Shown here piece after piece: positions 16,107 to 24,303 of a stretch of 64,000 nucleotides of DNA (positions are counted from its first letter, which is position 1; every line of letters starts with the position of its first letter). The DNA is from an uncultured bacterium. Its GTDB lineage: Bacteria; Bipolaricaulota; Bipolaricaulia; UBA7950; UBA9294. Location of the stretch: positions 124,001 to 188,000 of the forward strand of contig CAIOGO010000015.1 of NCBI GenBank assembly GCA_903857865.1, read 5' to 3'. Below the pieces are notes generated by a model that did not search any database, was not told the DNA's origin, and saw nothing but the letters and a program-made list of their open reading frames with translations. A program made the translations under genes and the position numbers.

Positions 16107-19100
16107 CTAGTCGGACGGCAGGGGCCGCAAGGCGCTTCCCACGGTGGGGGCGCCACCTTGAACCAGCCGGCACGCAGCGAGGCCGCTCTCGATGAGCTCG
16201 ACCACCTCGAGTTGTGTTGAGACCGCGTCGGGCGACGGCTCTGCGGGAACCTCGAACCGATCGCCCGGACCCACCCCGTTCTCGCGGCCGAGGGAGATCA
16301 CGATCCTGTCAGACGGCGCGTCCACGACGACGATGGTGCCCGGCGGCCCGACGAGAACCGTGTGCACTACCGACCCTGCGGTTCCCGATCGGTCAGTCAC
16401 GCGAAGCTCGGCCGAGTACTCGCCGGGCTTTTCATAGGTGTGCACGGGTGCCAGCTCGTCGGACGTCGTCCCGTCGCCGAAGGCCCACCGCCAAGAGCGC
16501 AGGGCGCGATCCCCGGTGGACTGATCGGAGAACGTCACCGGGCCGCCGGCGTACGCGGATCCTGGACGGTAGCCGAAGTCGGCGGTTGGGGGTCGCCCTG
16601 CTTCGGCAAGGAGGACGCGGACCTCGCCCTCTCCCAACAACTGCGGTTGCTGCAGTGCGTTCCGCTCGAGCTTCGCACGCTCGGGCACGGCGCGCGCGAC
16701 GTACTCGTAGAGTTCCCACGCTGTGACGCGGCCATCCCCGGTGGCGTCGGCGGCGCCGCGCAGACCTTCCAAGAGGTAGTAGCTGAAGATGCCGTGCTTG
16801 AGCTCGTCGGATTCGAACGCGTCTTGCGATTCCGAAGAAGCGGAGAAGACGAGGCGACCCTCGACGGAGAAATCGGAGAACAGATCTTGCTTGTCGGCAA
16901 CGGGGCGGGCCGAGGACGGGAGGCTGCGGGACAGTCCCCCGGAGTAGCATCCGTCGAAGAACACGACGACGTGTTGAGACTCGATGCGATCGAGAGCCTC
17001 CCCGAACTCGTCGTCGCGCAGAGCGGTGTCCTCTTTGGCCGCCTCGACCGTGTCCCAGAGGACGAAGAACTCGTCGACGCCGTCGCGCTCGTCGCCGTCG
17101 TCGTCGGCTCCCTGGAATCCGTGACCGGAAAAGTGGATCAGCACAAGATCGTCGGGCCTGGCAACGCGCCGTAGCCACCCGAGAGCTTCGCGCACGTTGA
17201 CCAAAGTGGCGCGGCGTGCGGCGAGCCCGCCGAGGTCGTCTTGGGGACCGTCGCGGTCGAGGAGAAGTCGGATGTGGTCTGGTTCGACGCCGGCGTCAAG
17301 CAGCCAGCGCGCCATGGCCGACGCGTCCGCCGCGGCATACTGCAGATCCTTCACCTCGGCGTAGTCGGAGATGCCGATCAGAACAGCCCAGACGTCGCCT
17401 ACATCCACGATCTGTGGGACAGCGGAAACGTCGAGGGGCTGCGTCGTGGTGGACGCCAGTCCGGCGTCGTCCACGACGCGCAGCGCAACGTTGTAGCGTC
17501 CGACGCGTTCATAGCGATGGATAGGGCTTTGCTCGTGACTTGTCGCGCCGTCTCCGAAGTCCCATTCCCACAATCGGATCACGCCATCTGTGTCCGTCGA
17601 GCGGTCGGTGAAGTAGACGGGATCGCGGACCGCCGGCGTGGGCGGTGCGTATGCATACGCGGCCCTTGGAGGCTCGCTCTTGTCGACGACGACGACGTGC
17701 ATCACGGCGTCTGCGCGGCCCGAGTTGTCGATGACGCGAAGCGTGACGGGGTGAGATCCTGGGGCGAAAGGGCCGACGGTCGCCGTGGGCTCGGCAGACG
17801 TGACGTCGAACGATCCGTCCGCCCCCACATCCCACGCGAACTCGACGACGGTACCGTCCGGGTCGGACGCATCGCCGGCATCCAGGCGCACGAGGTCCCC
17901 CTCGCGGAGCGGACGAGGCAGCCTCACGCCGCTCGCGGAGACGGGATAGGCCGAGAACGCGGCGACCGGGGTGGTGTCGGGGGGCCAGATCCGGAGACTG
18001 GATGTCAACGCCGAGATGGCGCCGTCGTCATCCGACACCGTCAGGACGACGGCGTAGGTTCCTGGATTTGCGTACACGTGGTCCGTCACGCGGCCCTCGG
18101 CGGCCGAGCCATCGCCGAAATCCCACCAGATCTCGCGGATCTCCCCATCGGGGTCCGAGGACTCGTCGGCGAGGAAGCGCAGCGGCTTGCCCGCCTCGGG
18201 GTCCGGAGGCGTCGTGCGGAACGCGGGGATCGGCGGTTCGTTCGGTGCACGTCGGAAGAGGCTGTTGAGAGTCAGTTCGAGGCCGAGGCGGAACCGGGCT
18301 CCTCCCGAGTCCAGCGCAAGCCCGGCTCGAACGCGTGCAGCCGTTCCACCGAACGTGACGGAGAGGTCGCCGTCCATCAGCGCCGCCGCCACAAGCCGCG
18401 CGCGAACCTCAACGCGTGCCGCTGCGTCGCCCACGGAGACGACGAGCGCCCACGCGTCGGTCTCGGGTTCGAATGCCAGATGGGCCTGCCACTTCTCAGC
18501 ATCTTTCGTCCATTGGGTCTCGAGTGTTGCCTCCACGTCGGGCAAGAGCGCGATCGTCCCCTCGATGGACAGGTTCCCGCCGGCGAGCGCGGCCTGCGTC
18601 GACACCTTGGCGAGGAGAGAGCGAAGAGAGAGGTTGGCCGTACCGGCCGAGACGCTAACAACGAATGGGCCGCTCAGGCCCGCTGTCAGATCGGCCGTCC
18701 AATTTCCGCCGGGCCATGCGAAAGAGACGCGACCGCCGGCGACGAGCCCGGAGCCTCCGATCTGTCCTTCGGCCCACGCGGAGGCCCAGGATCTCGAGCC
18801 GTCGAGCGTGCCATCCGCGCCGTAGGCGAGCGAGGCTCGGTCCTTGCCGGACTCCGCATCCAGCCAACTCAGGCTTCCCTCCGCGTGAGCTGTGGCCTGC
18901 ATTCCCCAGGTCCCGAGGAGGGATGCTGTCAGATCGAGGCGTGCCGAGTCGTCGAGCCAGCGGCAGCCGAAAGCCAGGCTCTGCAGCTCAGCGGGAAAGG
19001 CCCCCACGCGCACGCTCGATGTCCACGTCGCGCCGAGCCAGCCGTCCGACACCTCCGGGGCCAGCTCAACGGAGAAGGTGGTCAGAGAGGTGGCGTCTGC

Positions 19101-20423
19101 GCCCGCGCCGATGCTCGTCCATGCAGGTCCGGCGCCGAGGCACGGGGAATCCGGGAGGAGAGCGAGGTTGTCGCGGGCCAGGTTGGCGAACTGGGGCGAC
19201 TCGGCGATGTCGGTCGGCGGTCGCAGGGTTCCGACGTAGTCCTTCCCGTTGTCCCACACGGCGTTGTAGCCAAGATCGGCGCCCGCGGGCGGGCTCTGGG
19301 ACGCATCGACGCGCACGCCGGCGCCCTGATTGTAGGCGAGGATCGTCTGCCGGACACTGGGATGGCCGGAGCGCACGAAGACGCCATCTTCGCCGTTCTC
19401 GACGAGCGTCGACAGCAGCAAGCTTGCCGTGCCGGACGTGTCGAACAGGACGCCGTTCTGGCCTGCGGCGATCACCTCGGCGTGGTCCGCTGTCAGGGTG
19501 GCCGCTTCGGAGAGCGCGAGGCCGTCCCCGTTGACGTCGACGACTCGCAACTCCGTGGCCCCGAGGCGTGCGCTGCCCGACGCGTCGACGCCCACTCCCC
19601 CGTTGCGGACGAGAACCCGCGTGAGGCTGGCGCCGGTGGTCCCCGCTATCCGCAGGCCGCCGGCGTGGTTGTCGCGAAGTTCGACGTCGACGAGAAGAAT
19701 CCGGGCCTCACCGAGGGCGAGGACTCCCCACTCCGACTGGGGGCCGATCGTGGAGTGGTCGACGTCAAGGTCAGCGTCACCCTCGACCGTCACGCCGCAG
19801 CGCCCGTTGTCGGCCACCAAAGTCCCGGAGACGCGCGCGGCGGACGAAGCTCCGAGGACGAGGCCGGAGCCGCTGTTCGCATCAATGACGCAGTCTGTCA
19901 GGAGGACTCGCGCGGCGTCGTGGACGAACACCCCGTGACCGACGTTTCCCGTGACTTGCACGCGTTCGAGCGTCAGCGTTGAGGTCGAGTCGGCAACCTC
20001 CACGCCCGAGCCCTGCCCTCCCGTGAGGGTGCAGTCGATCAGCGCGGCGGCGGCCGAGTCGGCCAGCACCACCGGGCCGGGGAGCACCGATGCGAGGCGT
20101 TCCACGGTGACCTTCTCCAGCGATCCACTGCTCATCTGGTGCGCGCGCACGACTTCGTCGAAGCCATAGGCGTAGCGGATGATCGTGCTGGACGCGCCGG
20201 CTCCAACGACGCGGACTCCGTCCTTCAGGGTGACGTGCTCTTCGTAGACGCCGGACGAAACGTAGATCACGTCACCGTAGCTCGACGCATTGATGGCGCC
20301 CTGAATCGAGCGGAAGCCGCCTGTGCCATCCTGAGCGACAACCCACTGAGCCGCCGCGGCGGCGGACGCACAGACCCCGAGGAGGATCCATCCAAGAACA
20401 CCGCATCGCCAGGCCTTCCGCAT
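16107..20423 (-). CDS. giant secreted beta-helix / PKD / caspase-like protease
   Basis: This 1438-residue protein has a signal peptide (about 1-25, ending SAAAAAQ) and a right-handed parallel beta-helix (about 26-420, repeated GxGVxV rungs). It then has a beta-rich region (440-735) and three PKD domains with WDFGDG-type motifs near residues 767, 864 and 955. A peptidase C14 domain follows (1010-1260) with the catalytic His in HFSGHG (about 1100) and Cys in FFDGCYSGG (about 1158). After it come an EF-hand-like DATGDGRVTAWE, a fourth PKD (about 1308) and a short C-terminal domain. Both catalytic residues are intact. ATG 20423 is chosen for the signal peptide; it has no ribosome-binding site but a leaderless-type promoter. 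It probably acts outside the cell or on the surface. Family is sure for each domain; function of the fusion is unknown. Confidence 0.85.
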   Translation of the reverse strand: MRKAWRCGVLGWILLGVCASAAAAAQWVVAQDGTGGFRSIQGAINASSYGDVIYVSSGVYEEHVTLKDGVRVVGAGASSTIIRYAYGFDEVVRAHQMSSGSLEKVTVERLASVLPGPVVLADSAAAALIDCTLTGGQGSGVEVADSTSTLTLERVQVTGNVGHGVFVHDAARVLLTDCVIDANSGSGLVLGASSAARVSGTLVADNGRCGVTVEGDADLDVDHSTIGPQSEWGVLALGEARILLVDVELRDNHAGGLRIAGTTGASLTRVLVRNGGVGVDASGSARLGATELRVVDVNGDGLALSEAATLTADHAEVIAAGQNGVLFDTSGTASLLLSTLVENGEDGVFVRSGHPSVRQTILAYNQGAGVRVDASQSPPAGADLGYNAVWDNGKDYVGTLRPPTDIAESPQFANLARDNLALLPDSPCLGAGPAWTSIGAGADATSLTTFSVELAPEVSDGWLGATWTSSVRVGAFPAELQSLAFGCRWLDDSARLDLTASLLGTWGMQATAHAEGSLSWLDAESGKDRASLAYGADGTLDGSRSWASAWAEGQIGGSGLVAGGRVSFAWPGGNWTADLTAGLSGPFVVSVSAGTANLSLRSLLAKVSTQAALAGGNLSIEGTIALLPDVEATLETQWTKDAEKWQAHLAFEPETDAWALVVSVGDAAARVEVRARLVAAALMDGDLSVTFGGTAARVRAGLALDSGGARFRLGLELTLNSLFRRAPNEPPIPAFRTTPPDPEAGKPLRFLADESSDPDGEIREIWWDFGDGSAAEGRVTDHVYANPGTYAVVLTVSDDDGAISALTSSLRIWPPDTTPVAAFSAYPVSASGVRLPRPLREGDLVRLDAGDASDPDGTVVEFAWDVGADGSFDVTSAEPTATVGPFAPGSHPVTLRVIDNSGRADAVMHVVVVDKSEPPRAAYAYAPPTPAVRDPVYFTDRSTDTDGVIRLWEWDFGDGATSHEQSPIHRYERVGRYNVALRVVDDAGLASTTTQPLDVSAVPQIVDVGDVWAVLIGISDYAEVKDLQYAAADASAMARWLLDAGVEPDHIRLLLDRDGPQDDLGGLAARRATLVNVREALGWLRRVARPDDLVLIHFSGHGFQGADDDGDERDGVDEFFVLWDTVEAAKEDTALRDDEFGEALDRIESQHVVVFFDGCYSGGLSRSLPSSARPVADKQDLFSDFSVEGRLVFSASSESQDAFESDELKHGIFSYYLLEGLRGAADATGDGRVTAWELYEYVARAVPERAKLERNALQQPQLLGEGEVRVLLAEAGRPPTADFGYRPGSAYAGGPVTFSDQSTGDRALRSWRWAFGDGTTSDELAPVHTYEKPGEYSAELRVTDRSGTAGSVVHTVLVGPPGTIVVVDAPSDRIVISLGRENGVGPGDRFEVPAEPSPDAVSTQLEVVELIESGLAACRLVQGGAPTVGSALRPLPSD

Positions 20424-20429
20424 GCGGGG

Positions 20430-20458
20430 ATTGTAGTGGCGCCTCCGCCGACCACCAA
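20430..20458 (-). promoter_or_regulatory. leaderless-type promoter of the giant caspase gene
   Basis: On the minus strand TTGGTG (20458-20453), a 17-nt spacer and TACAAT (20435-20430) end 6 nt before the ATG at 20423. Transcription would start on or next to the initiation codon, and no ribosome-binding site is present. Confidence 0.6.
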
Positions 20459-20509
20459 CCACGACCCGTCGGCTCCCGGCGCGTGCTATGATCGGGGCAA
20501 GGAGGAATC

Positions 20510-21079
20510 ATGCGAGCCTTCTTCTGTTTGCCGCTTGACGCGGACGTGCGCGCCGGCATCGCGCGCACGGCGGAGCGGATCCGCCGCGAGGCCAGAATGT
20601 CCGCATCGTGGGTCGAGCCGGACAACTACCACATCACGCTGCGATTCCTTGGAGACATCGATCCCTCCTCGACGGTCCGGCTCAAGCGCCTTGCGACGGA
20701 AGCCGCCGGGGAGTGCGGCGCGTTCTCGATTGCGCTCCGCGAGGTTGGGGCGTTCCCATCGATCGATCGGGCGCGGGTGCTGTGGGTGGGCGGCCAGGCG
20801 CCGGAGGGGTTTCGCGCTCTGGTAGAGTCACTCAACAAGAGCCTTGCCGACCTCGGATTCCCGGACGAGCCAAAGCCCGCGGCGGCTCATGCGACGATCG
20901 CGCGGCTCAAAGGGGCGCCTGACCGCGGACTCGTCCGGATTGTCGAGGCGATGGGCGCTCTTGCGCTGCGGGACTCTACGCCGGACCACGTCCTGCTCAT
21001 GCAGAGCGAACTGACGCCGCGCGGCGCCCGGTACACGCCTCTCTTCTCGGTGCAGATCCCGGGGCAGACGGAGGCCTGA
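20510..21079 (+). CDS. thpR: RNA 2',3'-cyclic 3'-phosphodiesterase (2H family)
   Basis: This 189-residue protein carries the two HxTx motifs of 2H phosphoesterases, NYHITLRFLG (H41) and AHATIARLKG (H127), at the spacing typical of ThpR/LigT. ThpR opens 2',3'-cyclic phosphates to 2'-phosphates on RNA and was first named 2'-5' RNA ligase. A -10 (TATGAT, 20487-20492) and an AAGGAGGAA site precede ATG 20510. It heads an operon with archease (3 nt downstream) and RtcB (9 nt further), linking RNA end processing and ligation. Confidence 0.9.
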   Translation: MRAFFCLPLDADVRAGIARTAERIRREARMSASWVEPDNYHITLRFLGDIDPSSTVRLKRLATEAAGECGAFSIALREVGAFPSIDRARVLWVGGQAPEGFRALVESLNKSLADLGFPDEPKPAAAHATIARLKGAPDRGLVRIVEAMGALALRDSTPDHVLLMQSELTPRGARYTPLFSVQIPGQTEA

Positions 21080-21082
21080 GGG

Positions 21083-21505
21083 ATGGGATTCACGTATCTT
21101 GACCACACGGCCGACATCGCCGTTCGCGCGTGGGGAGGAACGGTCGGCGAGGCGTTCGCCGAGGCCGCCCGCGCTCTGATCGGCGCGATGGTCAGCCTCG
21201 AATGGGTTCGGCCCATGACGTCGCGAGCGTTCGCGCTTCGGGGAAGCTCGCTCGAGCTCCTGTTGGTGGACTGGCTGGCCGCTTTGGTGGCCGAGAAGGA
21301 TGTCTCCGGACTTGTCTTTGCGCGCTTCGACGTCGACATTGTGGAGGACGGCCCCGAGGTGGCGCTGCGGGCCAGCGCTTGGGGTGAGCCTCTCGATCCC
21401 GCCCGCCACGAGCCGAGGTTGGAGGTGAAGGGGATCAGTCTCCTTGGCCTTCGCGTCCGAGTCGATGGCGAGACGTGGTTCGCTGAGTACGTGGCCGATG
21501 TCTGA
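21083..21505 (+). CDS. archease
   Basis: This 140-residue protein begins with the archease signature YLDHTADIAVRAWG, whose Asp/His residues bind metal, and ends with the conserved LEVKGISLLGLRV strand and a C-terminal acidic residue. Archease activates RtcB by promoting guanylylation and multiple turnover. Its position between thpR and rtcB, 3 and 9 nt apart, supports that role directly. Confidence 0.9.
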   Translation: MGFTYLDHTADIAVRAWGGTVGEAFAEAARALIGAMVSLEWVRPMTSRAFALRGSSLELLLVDWLAALVAEKDVSGLVFARFDVDIVEDGPEVALRASAWGEPLDPARHEPRLEVKGISLLGLRVRVDGETWFAEYVADV

Positions 21506-21514
21506 GGTGAGCGC

Positions 21515-22975
21515 ATGGACGAATTCGATCGACTGGAGCAGGTGGGCGAAGTCGAGTGGGTGCTTGCGCCGTACGATTGCATGATCGTGCCGGGAAGGAT
21601 CTACGCGGACCGGGAGACGATCGAGCAACTGCGCCGGGAGGAGGGCGACGGAGCCCAATGGAGCGCGATCCGACAGGTCAAGCACGTCGCATCCATGCCA
21701 GGGATTGTATCCGCGGCGCTGGCCTTGCCGGACGTGCATCCGGGGTACGGCTTCCCGATCGGTGGGGTGGGAGCGTTTGGCATCGACGACGGAGTCGCCG
21801 TGGTCGGAGGGGTGGGGTTTGACATCAACTGCGGCGTGCGCCTGCTGCGCACTCCGTTGCAGCGGAGCGAAGTCGCTTCGGACATCGATCGTATCGGCGA
21901 AGACCTCTTCCGTACCGTCCCCGCGGGCCTGGGAGCAGGCGGCAGTCTGCGCCTCTCGATCCGGGAGATCGACCGTGTCCTCGAGGAGGGGGCGACCTAC
22001 GTCGTGCGGGAGGGGTTCGGCGTGGCCGACGACCTCCAGTTCACCGAAGAAGGCGGGCGCATGAGCGGCGCGGACCCCGACGCAGTGAGTTCGCTCGCCA
22101 AGCAGCGGGAGTTCCAGCAGGTCGGGACGCTGGGCTCGGGCAACCACTACCTCGAGCTGCAGTACGTGGAACACGTGCTCGATGCGGCGGCGGCCGCCGC
22201 CTACGGGCTGAGCGAAGGCCAGGTCGTCGTCGCCGTCCACACGGGGTCGCGCGCCCTGGGCCACCAGATTGGCCAGGACTACCTGAAGGAGCTCGGTGCT
22301 GCGTGCACGAGATACGCGATAGCGATTCCGGATCAGGAGATGGTGTGCGCGCCGATCAAGAGCCCGGAAGGCCGGCGGTACCTTGCTGCCATCGCCGGCG
22401 GCGCGAATGGCGCCTTTGCCAACCGACAGATGATTACCCACCTTGTGCGGGTCTCGCTCGCCCGCACCTGCGGCCTGGATCCTAGCGCGGTCAGCACGGT
22501 CTACGACATCGGACACAACAACGCGAAGGTCGAGGAGCACGAGATCGATGGGGAGGTGCGCCAGGTCCTCGTCCACCGGAAGGGGGCCACTCGCGCGTTT
22601 GGCCCGGGCCGGCCGGAGACACCGGCGGCGTATCGCAGCGTGGGGCATCCGATCTTCGTCGGGGGGACGATGGGCACGGCCTCGTACGTGATGCGCGGAA
22701 CCGAACTAGGGATGAAGAAGACGTTTGGGAGCGGCATCCACGGCGCGGGTCGTGCGTTGTCGCGGAAGAAGGCGGCGAAGAAGTTCTGGGGAGAAGACGT
22801 GGTCTCGGCGTTGCGGAAGGCGGGGATTCGCATCTTCGCGCACGATCCGCGCGGCGTCGCCGAGGAAGCGCCGGGCGCATACAAGGACGTTGAGCGCGTC
22901 GTGGGCGCAGCGCAGGCTGCGGGACTGAACCACGCTGTCGTTCGCCTGCGACCGATGGCCGTGATCAAGGGCTAG
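21515..22975 (+). CDS. rtcB: RNA-splicing ligase RtcB
   Basis: This 486-residue GTP-dependent ligase joins 2',3'-cyclic phosphate or 3'-phosphate RNA to 5'-OH ends. Conserved features are all present: GGVGFDINCGVRL (metal ligands D103, C106), GSGNHYLE (about 207), HTGSR, GGANGAFANRQ, YDIGHNNAK and the guanylylated His in GSGIHGAGR (about 409). Length is that of full RtcB (about 480). It is the last gene of the RNA-repair operon and converges with the yvcK-like gene, 5 nt apart. Confidence 0.95.
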   Translation: MDEFDRLEQVGEVEWVLAPYDCMIVPGRIYADRETIEQLRREEGDGAQWSAIRQVKHVASMPGIVSAALALPDVHPGYGFPIGGVGAFGIDDGVAVVGGVGFDINCGVRLLRTPLQRSEVASDIDRIGEDLFRTVPAGLGAGGSLRLSIREIDRVLEEGATYVVREGFGVADDLQFTEEGGRMSGADPDAVSSLAKQREFQQVGTLGSGNHYLELQYVEHVLDAAAAAAYGLSEGQVVVAVHTGSRALGHQIGQDYLKELGAACTRYAIAIPDQEMVCAPIKSPEGRRYLAAIAGGANGAFANRQMITHLVRVSLARTCGLDPSAVSTVYDIGHNNAKVEEHEIDGEVRQVLVHRKGATRAFGPGRPETPAAYRSVGHPIFVGGTMGTASYVMRGTELGMKKTFGSGIHGAGRALSRKKAAKKFWGEDVVSALRKAGIRIFAHDPRGVAEEAPGAYKDVERVVGAAQAAGLNHAVVRLRPMAVIKG

Positions 22976-22980
22976 CGTTC

Positions 22981-24303
22981 CTAGTCGTCGCCCGGCTCTT
23001 CGACTCCGAAGCGGCGGACGAACGTCCGCGTGTGGCGAACCAGGGCTCGCGTCAGCTTGTCCGGATCGTGCTTGACGGTCGTCTTCCCCGCTAGATCGGC
23101 GATCCCGATCAGATCCTCTCGAACGACGGTCAGGCCGTAGTCGTTGGGCGTCGGTAGGTCGTCCGCGACGGGCTCCGCGGCCTCGCTGCGATACCCGGCG
23201 AGAAGAGGCTCTGCGGGCTCTGCGCAGTTGACAAAGAGCAGGTCGAATCCGCCCACGTGGATGTAGTCGTTGAGGGCGCGCAGATGATCAGAGAGTGTGA
23301 ACCCCTGCGTCTCGCCCGGTTGCGTCATCAGGTTGGCGACAAGTGCTTTCTCCGCACTCGCCTTCTCGATCGCCTCGGCGATGGAGTCGACGAGCAGGTT
23401 GGGAACAAGGCTTGTGAATAGGCTGCCGGGTCCGAGAACGATCAGATCCGCCTCGGCGATCGCCTCGAGGACACGCTCGTACGCCGGGACGGGCGAGGTG
23501 GAGAGCGACACTCGCGCAATCCGCCGTCCGGCCTGCACGATGCGAGTCTCGCCCTCGACCACTTCGCCGTCCGCGAACCGGGCGACGAGGTGCGTCTTGG
23601 TCAATGTAGCCGGCAACACGCGGCCACGAACGTTGAGGAAGTGACTCATGGCCTCGATCGCTCGATCGAACCCGCCGGTCGCTTGCTCGAGCCCAACGAG
23701 GACAAGGTTGCCGAGGGAATGGCCGGCCAACTCCGGCGGCGACTGGAAGCGATGCTGGAAGTAGTCGGAGAGCCGAGACTCGTCCTCGGCCAGGGCGAGT
23801 AGGCAATTGCGCACGTCGCCGGGCGGCAGGACATCGAACTCGTCGCGCAGCCGTCCCGAGCTCCCTCCGTCGTCGGTTACCGTCACGATGGCAGTGATGT
23901 TCGCGGTGACCTGCTTGAGACCGCGCAGCAGAGTGGACAGCCCCGTTCCGCCGCCGATCGCCACGACGCGAGGCGCGCGTTCGAGCACGCGCGTGCGATA
24001 GACGGCGGCCGCCATCTTCTCGTGCGAGGCCGGGGCGACGCCGCGGGCGACGGAACGCACGAGGCGCAGGATGGCGTAGAGAAAGGCGGCGACGCTGGTG
24101 AGAAGAGCGCCTGTCGCCAATCCATAGCGGGTCGTCTGCGTCAGAGGGAAGGAACGGTAGAGAAACCTCATCAGGTCGATGCCGAAGGCGTATAGGACGG
24201 CGAGCGTGAGGACACCCATCGAGAGGAAGGCGAGCGCCAGCCACCGTTTGACGCGCATTCCCGGGTACAACCAGCGAAGCGTGCCGCGCGGTCGCCACGT
24301 CAT
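22981..24303 (-). CDS. YvcK/CofD-like protein (gluconeogenesis factor)
   Basis: This 440-residue protein has two N-terminal membrane segments (about residues 20-40 and 52-75) followed by the CofD/YvcK domain: AIGGGTGLSTLLRGLK, VTVTDDGGSSGRLR, PPGDVRNCL and LGPGSLFTSL. YvcK proteins bind UDP-sugars and support cell-wall synthesis on gluconeogenic carbon; CofD makes F420-0. The TM-bearing form and company of ftsB and dnaE favour the YvcK role. ATG 24303 overlaps the dnaE stop by 4 nt. Confidence 0.85.
   Translation of the reverse strand: MTWRPRGTLRWLYPGMRVKRWLALAFLSMGVLTLAVLYAFGIDLMRFLYRSFPLTQTTRYGLATGALLTSVAAFLYAILRLVRSVARGVAPASHEKMAAAVYRTRVLERAPRVVAIGGGTGLSTLLRGLKQVTANITAIVTVTDDGGSSGRLRDEFDVLPPGDVRNCLLALAEDESRLSDYFQHRFQSPPELAGHSLGNLVLVGLEQATGGFDRAIEAMSHFLNVRGRVLPATLTKTHLVARFADGEVVEGETRIVQAGRRIARVSLSTSPVPAYERVLEAIAEADLIVLGPGSLFTSLVPNLLVDSIAEAIEKASAEKALVANLMTQPGETQGFTLSDHLRALNDYIHVGGFDLLFVNCAEPAEPLLAGYRSEAAEPVADDLPTPNDYGLTVVREDLIGIADLAGKTTVKHDPDKLTRALVRHTRTFVRRFGVEEPGDD

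Noticed and set aside
17241-19982. 913-codon open frame on the plus strand, opposite the caspase gene
   Set aside because: It is the antisense of a high-GC gene with well-defined domains; its translation is Arg/Gly-rich and without motifs.
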